From Auanema rhodensis (taxonomy: Eukaryota; Nematoda; Chromadorea; Rhabditida; Rhabditidae): DNA of 64,000 bases. Numbering within the stretch: position 1 is the first letter of the stretch; each line of letters begins with the position of its first letter. Below are positions 11,401 to 23,821 of this stretch, one piece after another. The position numbers and the translations under genes are program-made. The notes beneath the pieces were generated by a model. That model saw nothing but the letters and a program-made list of their open reading frames with translations. It was not told the origin of the DNA and did no database searches. Location: assembly GCA_964057225.1 (NCBI GenBank), contig OZ059899.1:20406501-20470500 (forward strand). The letters run 5' to 3'.

Positions 11401-14400
11401 TCAAAATGTTTTTGGAAGCAATGTTGAGTGTACATGGAAACTCAACATACACTAATGCATCATTTTTCAAACGATCATAACTAATTTTTGTATTGAGCGT
11501 TTCTCAATGTAGTATAGTGCATTCGATGCGGATTTTTAAGCTGCGTCGATCTGTGTTATCAGATCTGCGCTATCTTAAAAATGCACCGAGATATCAACTG
11601 ATATAAGTTCACACTTATATCCTCGATTTTCAACCTGAAGAATTAATTTCTTCGTTGAATAACAATGTCCATCGTCTTCGCCTTAAAAAAAAAATCTAAA
11701 AACATCTACTTTTTGTGAAATTATTTTGAAATTTTTAGGGAAAATTTTTGTCAAAAAGTTTTTGGAAGCAATGTTGAGTGTACATGGAAACTCAACATAC
11801 ACTAATGCATCATTTTTCAAACGATCATAACTAATTTTTGTATTAAGCGTTTCTCAATGTAGTATAGTGCATTCGATGCGGATTTTTAAGCTGCGTCGAT
11901 CTATGTTATCAGATTTGCGCTATCTTAAAAATGCACCGAGATATCAACTGATATAAGTTCACACTTATATCCTCGATTTTCAACCTGAAGAATTAATTTC
12001 TTCGTTGAATAACAATGTCCATCGTCTTCGCCTTAAAAAAAAAATCTAAAAACATCTACTTTTTGTGAAATTATTTTGAAATTTTCAGGGAAAATTTTTG
12101 TCAAAATGTTTTTGGAAGCAATGTTGAGTGTACATGGAAACTCAACATACACTAATGCATCATTTTTCAAACGATCATAACTAATTTTTGTATTGAGCGT
12201 TTCTCAATGTAGTATAGTGCATTCGATGCGGATTTTTAAGCTGCGTCGATCCATGTTATCAGATTTGCGCTATCTTAAAAATGCACCGAGATATCAACTG
12301 AAATAAGTTAACACATATATCCTCGATTTTCACCCTGAAGAATTAATTTTTTCGTTGAATAACATTGTCCATCGTCTTCGCCTTGAAAAAAGGAATCTAA
12401 AAACATCTACTTTTTGTGAAATTATTTTGAAATTTTTAGGGAAAATTTTTGTCAAAATGTTTTTGGAAGCAATGTTGAGTGTACATGGAAACTCAACATA
12501 CACTAATACATCATTTTTTAAACGATCATAACTAATTTTTGTATTGAGGGTTTCTCAATGTAGTATAGTGCATTCGATGCGGATTTTTAAGCTGCGTCGA
12601 TCTGTATTATCAGATTTGCGCTATCTTTAAAATGCACCGAGATATCAACTGATATATGTTCACACTTATATCCTCGATTTTCACCCTGAAAAATTAATTT
12701 CTTCGTTGAATAACATTGTCCATCGTCTTCGCCTTGAAAAAAGGAATCTAAAAACATCTACTTTTTGTGAAATTATTTTGAAATTTTTAGGGAAAATTTT
12801 TGTCAAAATGTTTTTGGAAGCAATGTTGAGTGTACATGGAAACTCAACATACACTAATACATCATTTTTTAAACGATCATAACTAATTTTTGTATTGAGG
12901 GTTTCTCAATGTAGTATAGTGCATTCGATGCGGATTTTTAAGCTGCGTCGATCTGTATTATCAGATTTGCGCTATCTTTAAAATGCACCGAGATATCAAC
13001 TGATATATGTTCACACTTATATCCTCGATTTTCACCCTGAAAAATTAATTTCTTCGTTGAATAACATTGTCCATCGTCTTCGCCTTAAAAAAAAAATCTG
13101 AAAACATCTACTTTTTGTAAAATTATTTTGAAATTTTTAGGGAAAATTTTTGTCAAAATGTTTTTGGAAGCAATGTTGAGTGTACATGGAAACTCAACAT
13201 ACACTAATGCATCTTTTTTCAAACGATCATAACTAATTTTTGTATTAAGCGTTTCTCAATGTAGTATAGTGCATTCGATGCGGATTTTTAAGCTGCGTCG
13301 ATCTATGTTATCAGATTTGCGCTATCTTAAAAATGCACCGAGATATCAACTGATATAAGTTCACACTTATATCCTCGATTTTCAACCTGAAGAATTAATT
13401 TCTTCGTTGAATAACAATGTCCATCGTCTTCGCCTTAAAAAAAAATCTAAAAACATCTACTTTTTGTGAAATTATTTTGAAATTTTCAGGGAAAATTTTT
13501 GTCAAAATGTTTTTGGAAGCAATGTTGAGTGTACATGGAAACTCAACATACACTAATGCATCATTTTTCAAACGATCATAACTAATTTTTGTATTGAGCG
13601 TTTCTCAATGTAGTATAGTGCATTCGATGCGGATTTTTAAGCTGCGTCGATCCATGTTATCAGATTTGCGCTATCTTAAAAATGCACCGAGATATCAACT
13701 GAAATAAGTTAACACATATATCCTCGATTTTCACCCTGAAGAATTAATTTTTTCGTTGAATAACATTGTCCATCGTCTTCGCCTTGAAAAAAGGAATCTA
13801 AAAACATCTACTTTTTGTGAAATTATTTTGAAATTTTTAGGGAAAATTTTTGTCAAAATGTTTTTGGAAGCAATGTTGAGTGTACATGGAAACTCAACAT
13901 ACACTAATACATCATTTTTTAAACGATCATAACTAATTTTTGTATTGAGGGTTTCTCAATGTAGTATAGTGCATTCGATGCGGATTTTTAAGCTGCGTCG
14001 ATCTGTATTATCAGATTTGCGCTATCTTTAAAATGCACCGAGATATCAACTGATATATGTTCACACTTATATCCTCGATTTTCACCCTGAAAAATTAATT
14101 TCTTCGTTGAATAACATTGTCCATCGTCTTCGCCTTAAAAAAAAAATCTGAAAACATCTACTTTTTGTAAAATTATTTTGAAATTTTTAGGGAAAATTTT
14201 TGTCAAAATGTTTTTGGAAGCAATGTTGAGTGTACATGGAAACTCAACATACACTAATGCATCTTTTTTCAAACGATCATAACTAATTTTTGTATTAAGC
14301 GTTTCTCAATGTAGTATAGTGCATTCGATGCGGATTTTTAAGCTGCGTCGATCTATGTTATCAGATTTGCGCTATCTTAAAAATGCACCGAGATATCAAC

Positions 14401-17400
14401 TGATATAAGTTCACACTTATATCCTCGATTTTCAACCTGAAGAATTAATTTCTTCGTTGAATAACAATGTCCATCGTCTTCGCCTTAAAAAAAAAATCTA
14501 AAAACATCTACTTTTTGTGAAATTATTTTGAAATTTTCAGGGAAAATTTTTGTCAAAATGTTTTTGGAAGCAATGTTGAGTGTACATGGAAACTCAACAT
14601 ACACTAATGCATCATTTTTCAAACGATCATAACTAATTTTTGTATTGAGCGTTTCTCAATGTAGTATAGTGCATTCGATGCGGATTTTTAAGCTGCGTCG
14701 ATCCATGTTATCAGATTTGCGCTATCTTAAAAATGCACCGAGATATCAACTGAAATAAGTTAACACATATATCCTCGATTTTCACCCTGAAGAATTAATT
14801 TTTTCGTTGAATAACATTGTCCATCGTCTTCGCCTTGAAAAAAGGAATCTAAAAACATCTACTTTTTGTGAAATTATTTTGAAATTTTCAGGGAAAATTT
14901 TTGTCAAAATGTTTTTGGAAGCAATGTTGAGTGTACATGGAAACTCAACATACACTAATGCATCATTTTTCAAACGATCATAACTAATTTTTGTATTGAG
15001 CGTTTCTCAATGTAGTATAGTGCATTCGATGCGGATTTTTAAGCTGCGTCGATTCATGTTATCAGATTTGCGCTATCTTTAAAATGCACCGAGATATCAA
15101 CTGATATAAGTTCACACTTATATCCTCGATTTTCACCCTGAAGAATTAATTTTTTCGTTGAATAACATTGTCCATCGTCTTCGCCTTGAAAAAAGGAATC
15201 TAAAAACATCTACTTTTTGTGAAATTATTTTGAAATTTTCAGGGAAAATTTTTGTCAAAATGTTTTTGGAAGCAATGTTGAGTGTACATGGAAACTCAAC
15301 ATACACTAATGCATCATTTTTCAAACGATCATAACTAATTTTTGTATTGAGCGTTTCTCAATGTAGTATAGTGCATTCGATGCGGATTTTTAAGCTGCGT
15401 CGATCCATGTTATCAGATTTGCGCTATCTTAAAAATGCACCGAGATATCAACTGATATAAGTTCACACTTATATCCTCGATTTTCAACCTGAAGAATTAA
15501 TTTCTTCGTTGAATAACAATGTCCATCGTCTTCGCTTTAAAAAAAAATCTAAAAACATCTACTTTTTGTGAAATTATTTTGAAATTTTTAGGGAAAATTT
15601 TTGTCAAAAAGTTTTTGGAAGCAATGTTGAGTGTACATGGAAACTCAACATACACTAATGCATCATTTTTCAAACGATCATAACTAATTTTTGTATTGAG
15701 GGTTTCTCAATGTAGTATAGTGCATTCGATGCGGATTTTTAAGCTGCGTCGATCTGTGTTATCAGATCTGCGCTATCTTAAAAATGCACCGAGATATCAA
15801 CTGATATAAGTTCACACTTATATCCTCGATTTTCAACCTGAAGAATTAATTTCTTCGTTGAATAACAATGTCCATCGTCTTCGCCTTAAAAAAAAAATCT
15901 AAAAACATCTACTTTTTGTGAAATTATTTTGAAATTTTTAGGGAAAATTTTTGTCAAAAAGTTTTTGGAAGCAATGTTGAGTGTACATGGAAACTCAACA
16001 TACACTAATGCATCATTTTTCAAACGATCATAACTAATTTTTGTATTGAGCGTTTCTCAATGTAGTATAGTGCATTCGATGCGGATTTTTAAGCTGCGTC
16101 GATCTGTATTATCAGATTTGCGCTATCTTAAAAATGCACCGAGATATCAACTGATATAAGTTCACACTTATATCCTCGATTTTCAACCTGAAGAATTAAT
16201 TTCTTCGTTGAATAACAATGTCCATCGTCTTCGCCTTAAAAAAAAAATCTAAAAACATCTACTTTTTGTGAAATTATTTTGAAATTTTTAGGGAAAATTT
16301 TTGTCAAAAAGTTTTTGGAAGCAATGTTGAGTGTACATGGAAACTCAACATACACTAATGCATCATTTTTCAAACGATCATAACTAATTTTTGTATTGAG
16401 CGTTTCTCAATGTAGTATAGTGCATTCGATGCGGATTTTTAAGCTGCGTCGATCCATGTTATCAGATTTGCGCTATCTTAAAAATGCACCGAGATATCAA
16501 CTGATATAAGTTCACACTTATATCCTCGATTTTCACCCTGAAGAATTAATTTTTTCGTTGAATAACATTGTCCATCGTCTTCGCCTTGAAAAAAGGAATC
16601 TAAAAACATCTACTTTTTGTGAAATTATTTTGAAATTTTCAGGGAAAATTTTTGTCAAAATGTTTTTGGAAGCAATGTTGAGTGTACATGGAAACTCAAC
16701 ATACACTAATGCATCATTTTTCAAACGATCATAACTAATTTTTGTATTGAGCGTTTCTCAATGTAGTATAGTGCATTCGATGTGGATTTTTAAGCTGCGT
16801 CGATCCATGTTATCAGATTTGCGCTATCTTAAAAATGCACCGAGATATCAACTGATATAAGTTCACACTTATATCCTCGATTTTCACCCTGAAGAATTAA
16901 TTTTTTCGTTGAATAACATTGTCCATCGTCTTCGCCTTGAAAAAAGGAATCTAAAAACATCTACTTTTTGTGAAATTATTTTGAAATTTTCAGGGAAAAT
17001 TTTTGTCAAAATGTTTTTGGAAGCAATGTTGAGTGTACATGGAAACTCAACATACACTAATGCATCATTTTTCAAACGATCATAACTAATTTTTGTATTA
17101 AGCGTTTCTCAATGTAGTATAGTGCATTCGATGCGGATTTTTAAGCTGCGTCGATCCATGTTATCAGATTTGCGCTATCTTAAAAATGCACCGAGATATC
17201 AACTGATATAAGTTCACACTTATATCCTCGATTTTCAACCTGAAGAATTAATTTCTTCGTTGAATAACAATGTCCATCGTCTTCGCCTTGAAAAAAGGAA
17301 TCTAAAAACATCTACTTTTTGTGAAATTATTTTGAAATTTTCAAGGAAAATTTTTGTCAAAATGTTTTTGGAAGCAATGTTGAGTGTACATGGAAACTCA

Positions 17401-18475
17401 ACATACACTAATGCATCATTTTTCAAACGATCATAACTAATTTTTGTATTGAGCGTTTCTCAATGTAGTATAGTGCATTCGATGCGGATTTTTAAGCTGC
17501 GTCGATCTATGTTATCAGATTTGCGCTATCTTAAAAATGCACCGAGATATCAACTGATATAAGTTCACACTTATATCCTCGATTTTCAACCTGAAGAATT
17601 AATTTCTTCGTTGAATAACAATGTCCATCGTCTTCGCCTTAAAAAAAAATCTAAAAACATCTACTTTTTGTGAAATTATTTTGAAATTTTTAGGGAAAAT
17701 TTTTGTCAAAAAGTTTTTGGAAGCTATGTTGAGTGTACATGGAAACTCAACATACACTAATGCATCATTTTTCAAACGATCATAACTAATTTTTGTATTG
17801 AGCGTTTCTCAATGTAGTATAGTGCTTTCGATGCGGATTTTTAAGCTGCGTCGATCCATGTTATCAGATTTGCGCTATCTTAAAAATGCACCGAGATATC
17901 AACTGATATAAGTTCACACTTATATCCTCGATTTTCACCCTGAAGAATTAATTTTTTCGTTGAATAACATTGTCCATCGTCTTCGCCTTGAAAAAAGGAA
18001 TCTAAAAACATCTACTTTTTGTGAAATTATTTTGAAATTTTCAGGGAAAATTTTTGTCAAAATGTTTTTGGAAGCAATGTTGAGTGTACATGGAAACTCA
18101 ACATACACTAATGCATCATTTTTCAAACGATCATAACTAATTTTTGTATTGAGCGTTTCTCAATGTAGTATAGTGCATTCGATGCGGATTTTTAAGCTGC
18201 GTCGATCTGTGTTATCAGATCTGCGCTATCTTAAAAATGCACCGAGATATCAACTGATATAAGTTCACACTTATATCCTCGATTTTCAACCTGAAGAATT
18301 AATTTCTTCGTTGAATAACAATGTCCATCGTCTTCGCCTTAAAAAAAAAATCTAAAAACATCTACTTTTTGTGAAATTATTTTGAAATTTTTAGGGAAAA
18401 TTTTTGTCAAAAAGTTTTTGGAAGCAATGTTGAGTGTACATGGAAACTCAACATACACTAATGCATCATTTTTCA
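5160..18475 (+). repeat. 6,656-bp (19-monomer) tandem duplication, two copies
   Basis: Copy 1 runs from about 5,160 to 11,815 and copy 2 from about 11,816 to 18,475. Markers repeat at exactly +6,656: TCGATCCATG at 5,591/12,247, 6,992/13,648 and 8,043/14,699; GATGTGG near 10,126/16,782; GTGCTTTCG near 11,168/17,824; the AGATCTGCGC variant near 9,108/15,764. The length equals 19 monomers minus 13 bases, all from shared short A-tract forms, so indels were copied too. I saw very few differences, one being TTTTTAGGG versus TTTTCAGGG near 11,391/18,047. The copies diverge at both outer edges, which defines the unit. Confidence 0.93.
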
Positions 18476-21000
18476 AACGATCATAACTAATTTTTGTATT
18501 GAGCGTTTCTCAATGTAGTATAGTGCATTCGATGCGGATTTTTAAGCTGCGTCGATCTGTATTATCAGATTTGCGCTATCTTAAAAATGCACCGAGATAT
18601 CAACTGATATAAGTTCACACTTATATCCTCGATTTTCAACCTGAAGAATTAATTTCTTCGTTGAATAACAATGTCCATCGTCTTCGCCTTAAAAAAAAAA
18701 TCTAAAAACATCTACTTTTTGTGAAATTATTTTGAAATTTTTAGGGAAAATTTTTGTCAAAAAGTTTTTGGAAGCAATGTTGAGTGTACATGGAAACTCA
18801 ACATACACTAATGCATCATTTTTCAAACGATCATAACTAATTTTTGTATTGAGCGTTTCTCAATGTAGTATAGTGCATTCGATGCGGATTTTTAAGCTGC
18901 GTCGATCCATGTTATCAGATTTGCGCTATCTTAAAAATGCACCGAGATATCAACTGATATAAGTTCACACTTATATCCTCGATTTTCACCCTGAAGAATT
19001 AATTTTTTCGTTGAATAACATTGTCCATCGTCTTCGCCTTGAAAAAAGGAATCTAAAAACATCTACTTTTTGTGAAATTATTTTGAAATTTTCAGGGAAA
19101 ATTTTTGTCAAAATGTTTTTGGAAGCAATGTTGAGTGTACATGGAAACTCAACATACACTAATGCATCATTTTTCAAACGATCATAACTAATTTTTGTAT
19201 TAAGCGTTTCTCAATGTAGTATAGTGCATTCGATGCGGATTTTTAAGCTGCGTCGATCCATGTTATCAGATTTGCGCTATCTTAAAAATGCACCGAGATA
19301 TCAACTGATATAAGTTCACACTTATATCCTCGATTTTCAACCTGAAGAATTAATTTCTTCGTTGAATAACAATGTCCATCGTCTTCGCCTTGAAAAAAGG
19401 AATCTAAAAACATCTACTTTTTGTGAAATTATTTTGAAATTTTCAAGGAAAATTTTTGTCAAAATGTTTTTGGAAGCAATGTTGAGTGTACATGGAAACT
19501 CAACATACACTAATGCATCATTTTTCAAACGATCATAACTAATTTTTGTATTGAGCGTTTCTCAATGTAGTATAGTGCATTCGATGTGGATTTTTAAGCT
19601 GCGTCGATCCATGTTATCAGATTTGCGCTATCTTAAAAATGCACCGAGATATCAACTGATATAAGTTCACACTTATATCCTCGATTTTCACCCTGAAGAA
19701 TTAATTTTTTCGTTGAATAACATTGTCCATCGTCTTCGCCTTGAAAAAAGGAATCTAAAAACATCTACTTTTTGTGAAATTATTTTGAAATTTTCAGGGA
19801 AAATTTTTGTCAAAATGTTTTTGGAAGCAATGTTGAGTGTACATGGAAACTCAACATACACTAATGCATCATTTTTCAAACGATCATAACTAATTTTTGT
19901 ATTAAGCGTTTCTCAATGTAGTATAGTGCATTCGATGCGGATTTTTAAGCTGCGTCGATCCATGTTATCAGATTTGCGCTATCTTAAAAATGCACCGAGA
20001 TATCAACTGATATAAGTTCACACTTATATCCTCGATTTTCAACCTGAAGAATTAATTTCTTCGTTGAATAACAATGTCCATCGTCTTCGCCTTGAAAAAA
20101 GGAATCTAAAAACATCTACTTTTTGTGAAATTATTTTGAAATTTTCAAGGAAAATTTTTGTCAAAATGTTTTTGGAAGCAATGTTGAGTGTACATGGAAA
20201 CTCAACATACACTAATGCATCATTTTTCAAACGATCATAACTAATTTTTTTATTGAGCGTTTCTCAATGTAGTATAGTGCATTCGATGCGGATTTTTAAG
20301 CTGCGTCGATCTATGTTATCAGATTTGCGCTATCTTAAAAATGCACCGAGATATCAACTGATATAAGTTCACACTTATATCCTCGATTTTCAACCTGAAG
20401 AATTAATTTCTTCGTTGAATAACAATGTCCATCGTCTTCGCCTTAAAAAAAAATCTAAAAACATCTACTTTTTGTGAAATTATTTTGAAATTTTTAGGGA
20501 AAATTTTTGTCAAAAAGTTTTTGGAAGCTATGTTGAGTGTACATGGAAACTCAACATACACTAATGCATCATTTTTCAAACGATCATAACTAATTTTTGT
20601 ATTGAGCGTTTCTCAATGTAGTATAGTGCTTTCGATGCGGATTTTTAAGCTGCGTCGATCCATGTTATCAGATTTGCGCTATCTTAAAAATGCACCGAGA
20701 TATCAACTGATATAAGTTCACACTTATATCCTCGATTTTCACCCTGAAGAATTAATTTTTTCGTTGAATAACATTGTCCATCGTCTTCGCCTTGAAAAAA
20801 GGAATCTAAAAACATCTACTTTTTGTGAAATTATTTTGAAATTTTCAGGGAAAATTTTTGTCAAAATGTTTTTGGAAGCAATGTTGAGTGTACATGGAAA
20901 CTCAACATACACTAATGCATCATTTTTCAAACGATCATAACTAATTTTTGTATTGAGCGTTTCTCAATGTAGTATAGTGCATTCGATGCGGATTTTTAAG
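16645..21000 (+). repeat. Overlapping local duplications at 2,102, 2,453 and 2,804 bp spacing
   Basis: A segment of about 1.55 kb (about 16,650-18,200) recurs at +2,804 (about 19,450-21,000): TGTGG at 16,781/19,585 and the GTGCTTTCG marker near 17,824/20,629. A segment around 15,764-16,900 recurs at +2,453: AGATCTG at 15,764/18,217 and GATCTGTATT at 16,101/18,554. A third patch (16,884-17,426) recurs at +2,102. These are 8, 7 and 6 monomers less a few bases. They overlap, so several exchanges followed the 6,656-bp duplication. Confidence 0.85.
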
Positions 21001-21890
21001 CTGCGTCGATCCATGTTATCAGATTTGCGCTATCTTAAAAATGCACCGAGATATCAACTGATATAAGTTCACACTTATATCCTCGATTTTCACCCTGAAG
21101 AATTAATTTTTTCGTTGAATAACATTGTCCATCGTCTTCGCCTTGAAAAAAGGAATCTAAAAACATCTACTTTTTGTGAAATTATTTTGAAATTTTCAGG
21201 GAAAATTTTTGTCAAAATGTTTTTGGAAGCAATGTTGAGTGTACATGGAAACTCAACATACACTAATGCATCATTTTTCAAACGATCATAACTAATTTTT
21301 GTATTGAGCGTTTCTCAATGTAGTATAGTGCATTCGATGCGGATTTTTAAGCTGCGTCGATCCATGTTATCAGATTTGCGCTATCTTAAAAATGCACCGA
21401 GATATCAACTGATATAAGTTCACACTTATATCCTCGATTTTCACCCTGAAGAATTAATTTTTTCGTTGAATAACATTGTCCATCGTCTTCGCCTTGAAAA
21501 AAGGAATCTAAAAACATCTACTTTTTGTGAAATTATTTTGAAATTTTCAGGGAAAATTTTTGTCAAAATGTTTTTGGAAGCAATGTTGAGTGTACATGGA
21601 AACTCAACATACACTAATGCATCATTTTTCAAACGATCATAACTAATTTTTGTATTGAGCGTTTCTCAATGTAGTATAGTGCATTCGATGCGGATTTTTA
21701 AGCTGCGTCGATCCATGTTATCAGATTTGCGCTATCTTAAAAATGCACCGAGATATCAACTGATATAAGTTCACACTTATATCCTCGATTTTCACCCTGA
21801 AGAATTAATTTTTTCGTTGAATAACATTGTCCATCGTCTTCGCCTTGAAAAAAGGAATCTAAAAACATCTACTTTTTGTGAAATTATTTC
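18475..21890 (+). repeat. 351-bp array, near-uniform TCGATCCATG/TTTTCAGGG monomers
   Basis: About ten monomers dominated by one subtype: TCCATGTTATC at the boundary, TATCTT, CCCTGAAGAATT, TTTTCAGGG and GAGCGTTTCTC. The copies starting near 21,015, 21,366 and 21,717 are almost identical to one another until TTATTTCGAAATT appears near 21,889. No gene is seen. Confidence 0.85.
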
Positions 21891-23820
21891 GAAATTTTTA
21901 GGGAAAATTTTTGTCAAAATGTTTTTGGAAGCAATGTTGAGTGTACATGGAAACTCAACATACACTAATACATCATTTTCTAAACGATCATAACTAATTT
22001 TTGTATTGAGGGTTTCTTAATGTAGTATAGTGCATTCGATGCGGATTTTTAAGCTGCGTCGATCTATGTTATCAGATTTGCGCTATCTTTAAAATGCACC
22101 GATATATCAACTGATATAAGTTCACACTTATATCCTCGATTTTCACCCTGAAGAATTAATTTTTTTGTTGAATAACATTGTCCATCGTCTTCGCCTTGAA
22201 AAAAGGAATCTAAAAACATCTACTTTTTGTGAAATTATTATGAAATTTTTAGGGAAAATTTTTGTCAAAATGTTTTTGGAAGCAATGTTGAGTGTACATG
22301 GAAACTCAACATACACTAATACATCATTTTTTAAACGATCATAACTAATTTTTGTAATGAGGGTTTCTCAATGTAGTATAGTGCATTCGATGCGGATTTT
22401 TAAGCTGCGTCGATCTATGTTATCAGATTTGCGCTAGCTTAAAAAAGCACCGAGATATCAACTGATATAAGTTCACACTTATATCCTCGATTTTCATCCT
22501 GAAAAATTGATTTTTTCGTTGAATAACATTGTCCATCGTCTTTGCCTTGAAAAAAGGAATCTAAAAACATCTACTTTTTGTGAAATTATTTCGAAATTTT
22601 TAGGGAAAATTTTTGTCAAAATGTTTTTGAAAGCAATGTTGAGTGTACATGGAAACTCAACATACACTAATACATCATTTTTTAAACGATCATAACTAAT
22701 TTTTGTATTGAGGGTTTCTCAATGTAGTATAGTGCATTCGATGCGGATTTTTAAGCTGCGTCGATCTGTGTTATCAGATTTGCGCTAGCTTAAAAAAGCA
22801 CCGAGATATCAACTGATATAAGTTCACACTTATATCCTCGATTTTCACCCTGAAGAATTAATTTTTTTGTTGAATAACATTGTCCATCGTCTTCGCCTTG
22901 AAAAAAGGAATCTAAAAACATCTACTTTTTGTGAAATTATTTCGAAATTTTTAGGGAAAATTTTTGTCAAAATGTTTTTGGAAGCAATGTTGAGTGTACA
23001 TGGAAACTCAACATACACTAATACATCATTTTTTAAACGATCATAACTAATTTTTGTATTGAGGGTTTCTCAATGTAGTATAGTGCATTCGATGCGGATT
23101 TTTAAGCTGCGTCGATCTGTGTTATCAGATTTGCGCTAGCTTAAAAAAGCACCGAGATATCAACTGATATAAGTTCACACTTATATCTTCGATTTTCACC
23201 CTGAAGAATTAATTTTTTTGTTGAATAACATTGTCCATCGTCTTCGCCTTGAAAAAAAGAATCTAAAAACATCTACTTTTTGTGAAATTATTTCGAAATT
23301 TTTAGGGAAAATTTTTGTCAAAATGTTTTTGGAAGCAATGTTGAGTGTACATGGAAACTCAACATACACTAATACATCATTTTTTAAACGATCATAACTA
23401 ATTTTTGTATTGAGGGTTTCTCAATGTAGTATAGTGCATTCGATGCGGATTTTTAAGCTGCGTCGATCTGTGTTATCAGATTTGCGCTAGCTTAAAAAAG
23501 CACCGAGATATCAACTGATATAAGTTCACACTTATATCTTCGATTTTCACCCTGAAGAATTAATTTTTTTGTTGAATAACATTGTCCATCGTCTTCGCCT
23601 TGAAAAAAAGAATCTAAAAACATCTACTTTTTGTGAAATTATTTCGAAATTTTTAGGGAAAATTTTTGTCAAAATGTTTTTGGAAGCAATGTTGAGTGTA
23701 CATGGAAACTCAACATACACTAATACATCATTTTTTAAACGATCATAACTAATTTTTGTATTGAGGGTTTCTCAATGTAGTATAGTGCATTCGATGCGGA
23801 TTTTTAAGCTGCGTCGATCT
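21890..23820 (+). repeat. 351-bp array, subtype with TTATTTCG, AATACATC and GAGGGTTTC
   Basis: About 5.5 monomers share TTATTTCGAAATTTTTAGGG, AATACATCATTTTTTAAACG and GAGGGTTTCTC, and from 22,4xx on an AAAAAAGCACC variant. The monomers beginning near 23,124 and 23,475 also share CTTATATCTTCG and GAAAAAAAGAATC and are near-identical. The same pair reappears at +4,212 (12 monomers) near 27,333-28,290. No gene is seen. Confidence 0.85.
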
Positions 23821-23821
23821 G

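Noticed and set aside
22507-22695. Plus-strand open frame of 62 codons in many monomers from 22.5 to 49.7 kb.
   Set aside because: It overlaps the minus-strand frame in the same repeat. It appears only where one variant makes an ATG (AATTGATTTT on CCCTGAA or CCCTGGA copies), and is absent in the remaining copies. Best explained as chance in repeated DNA.
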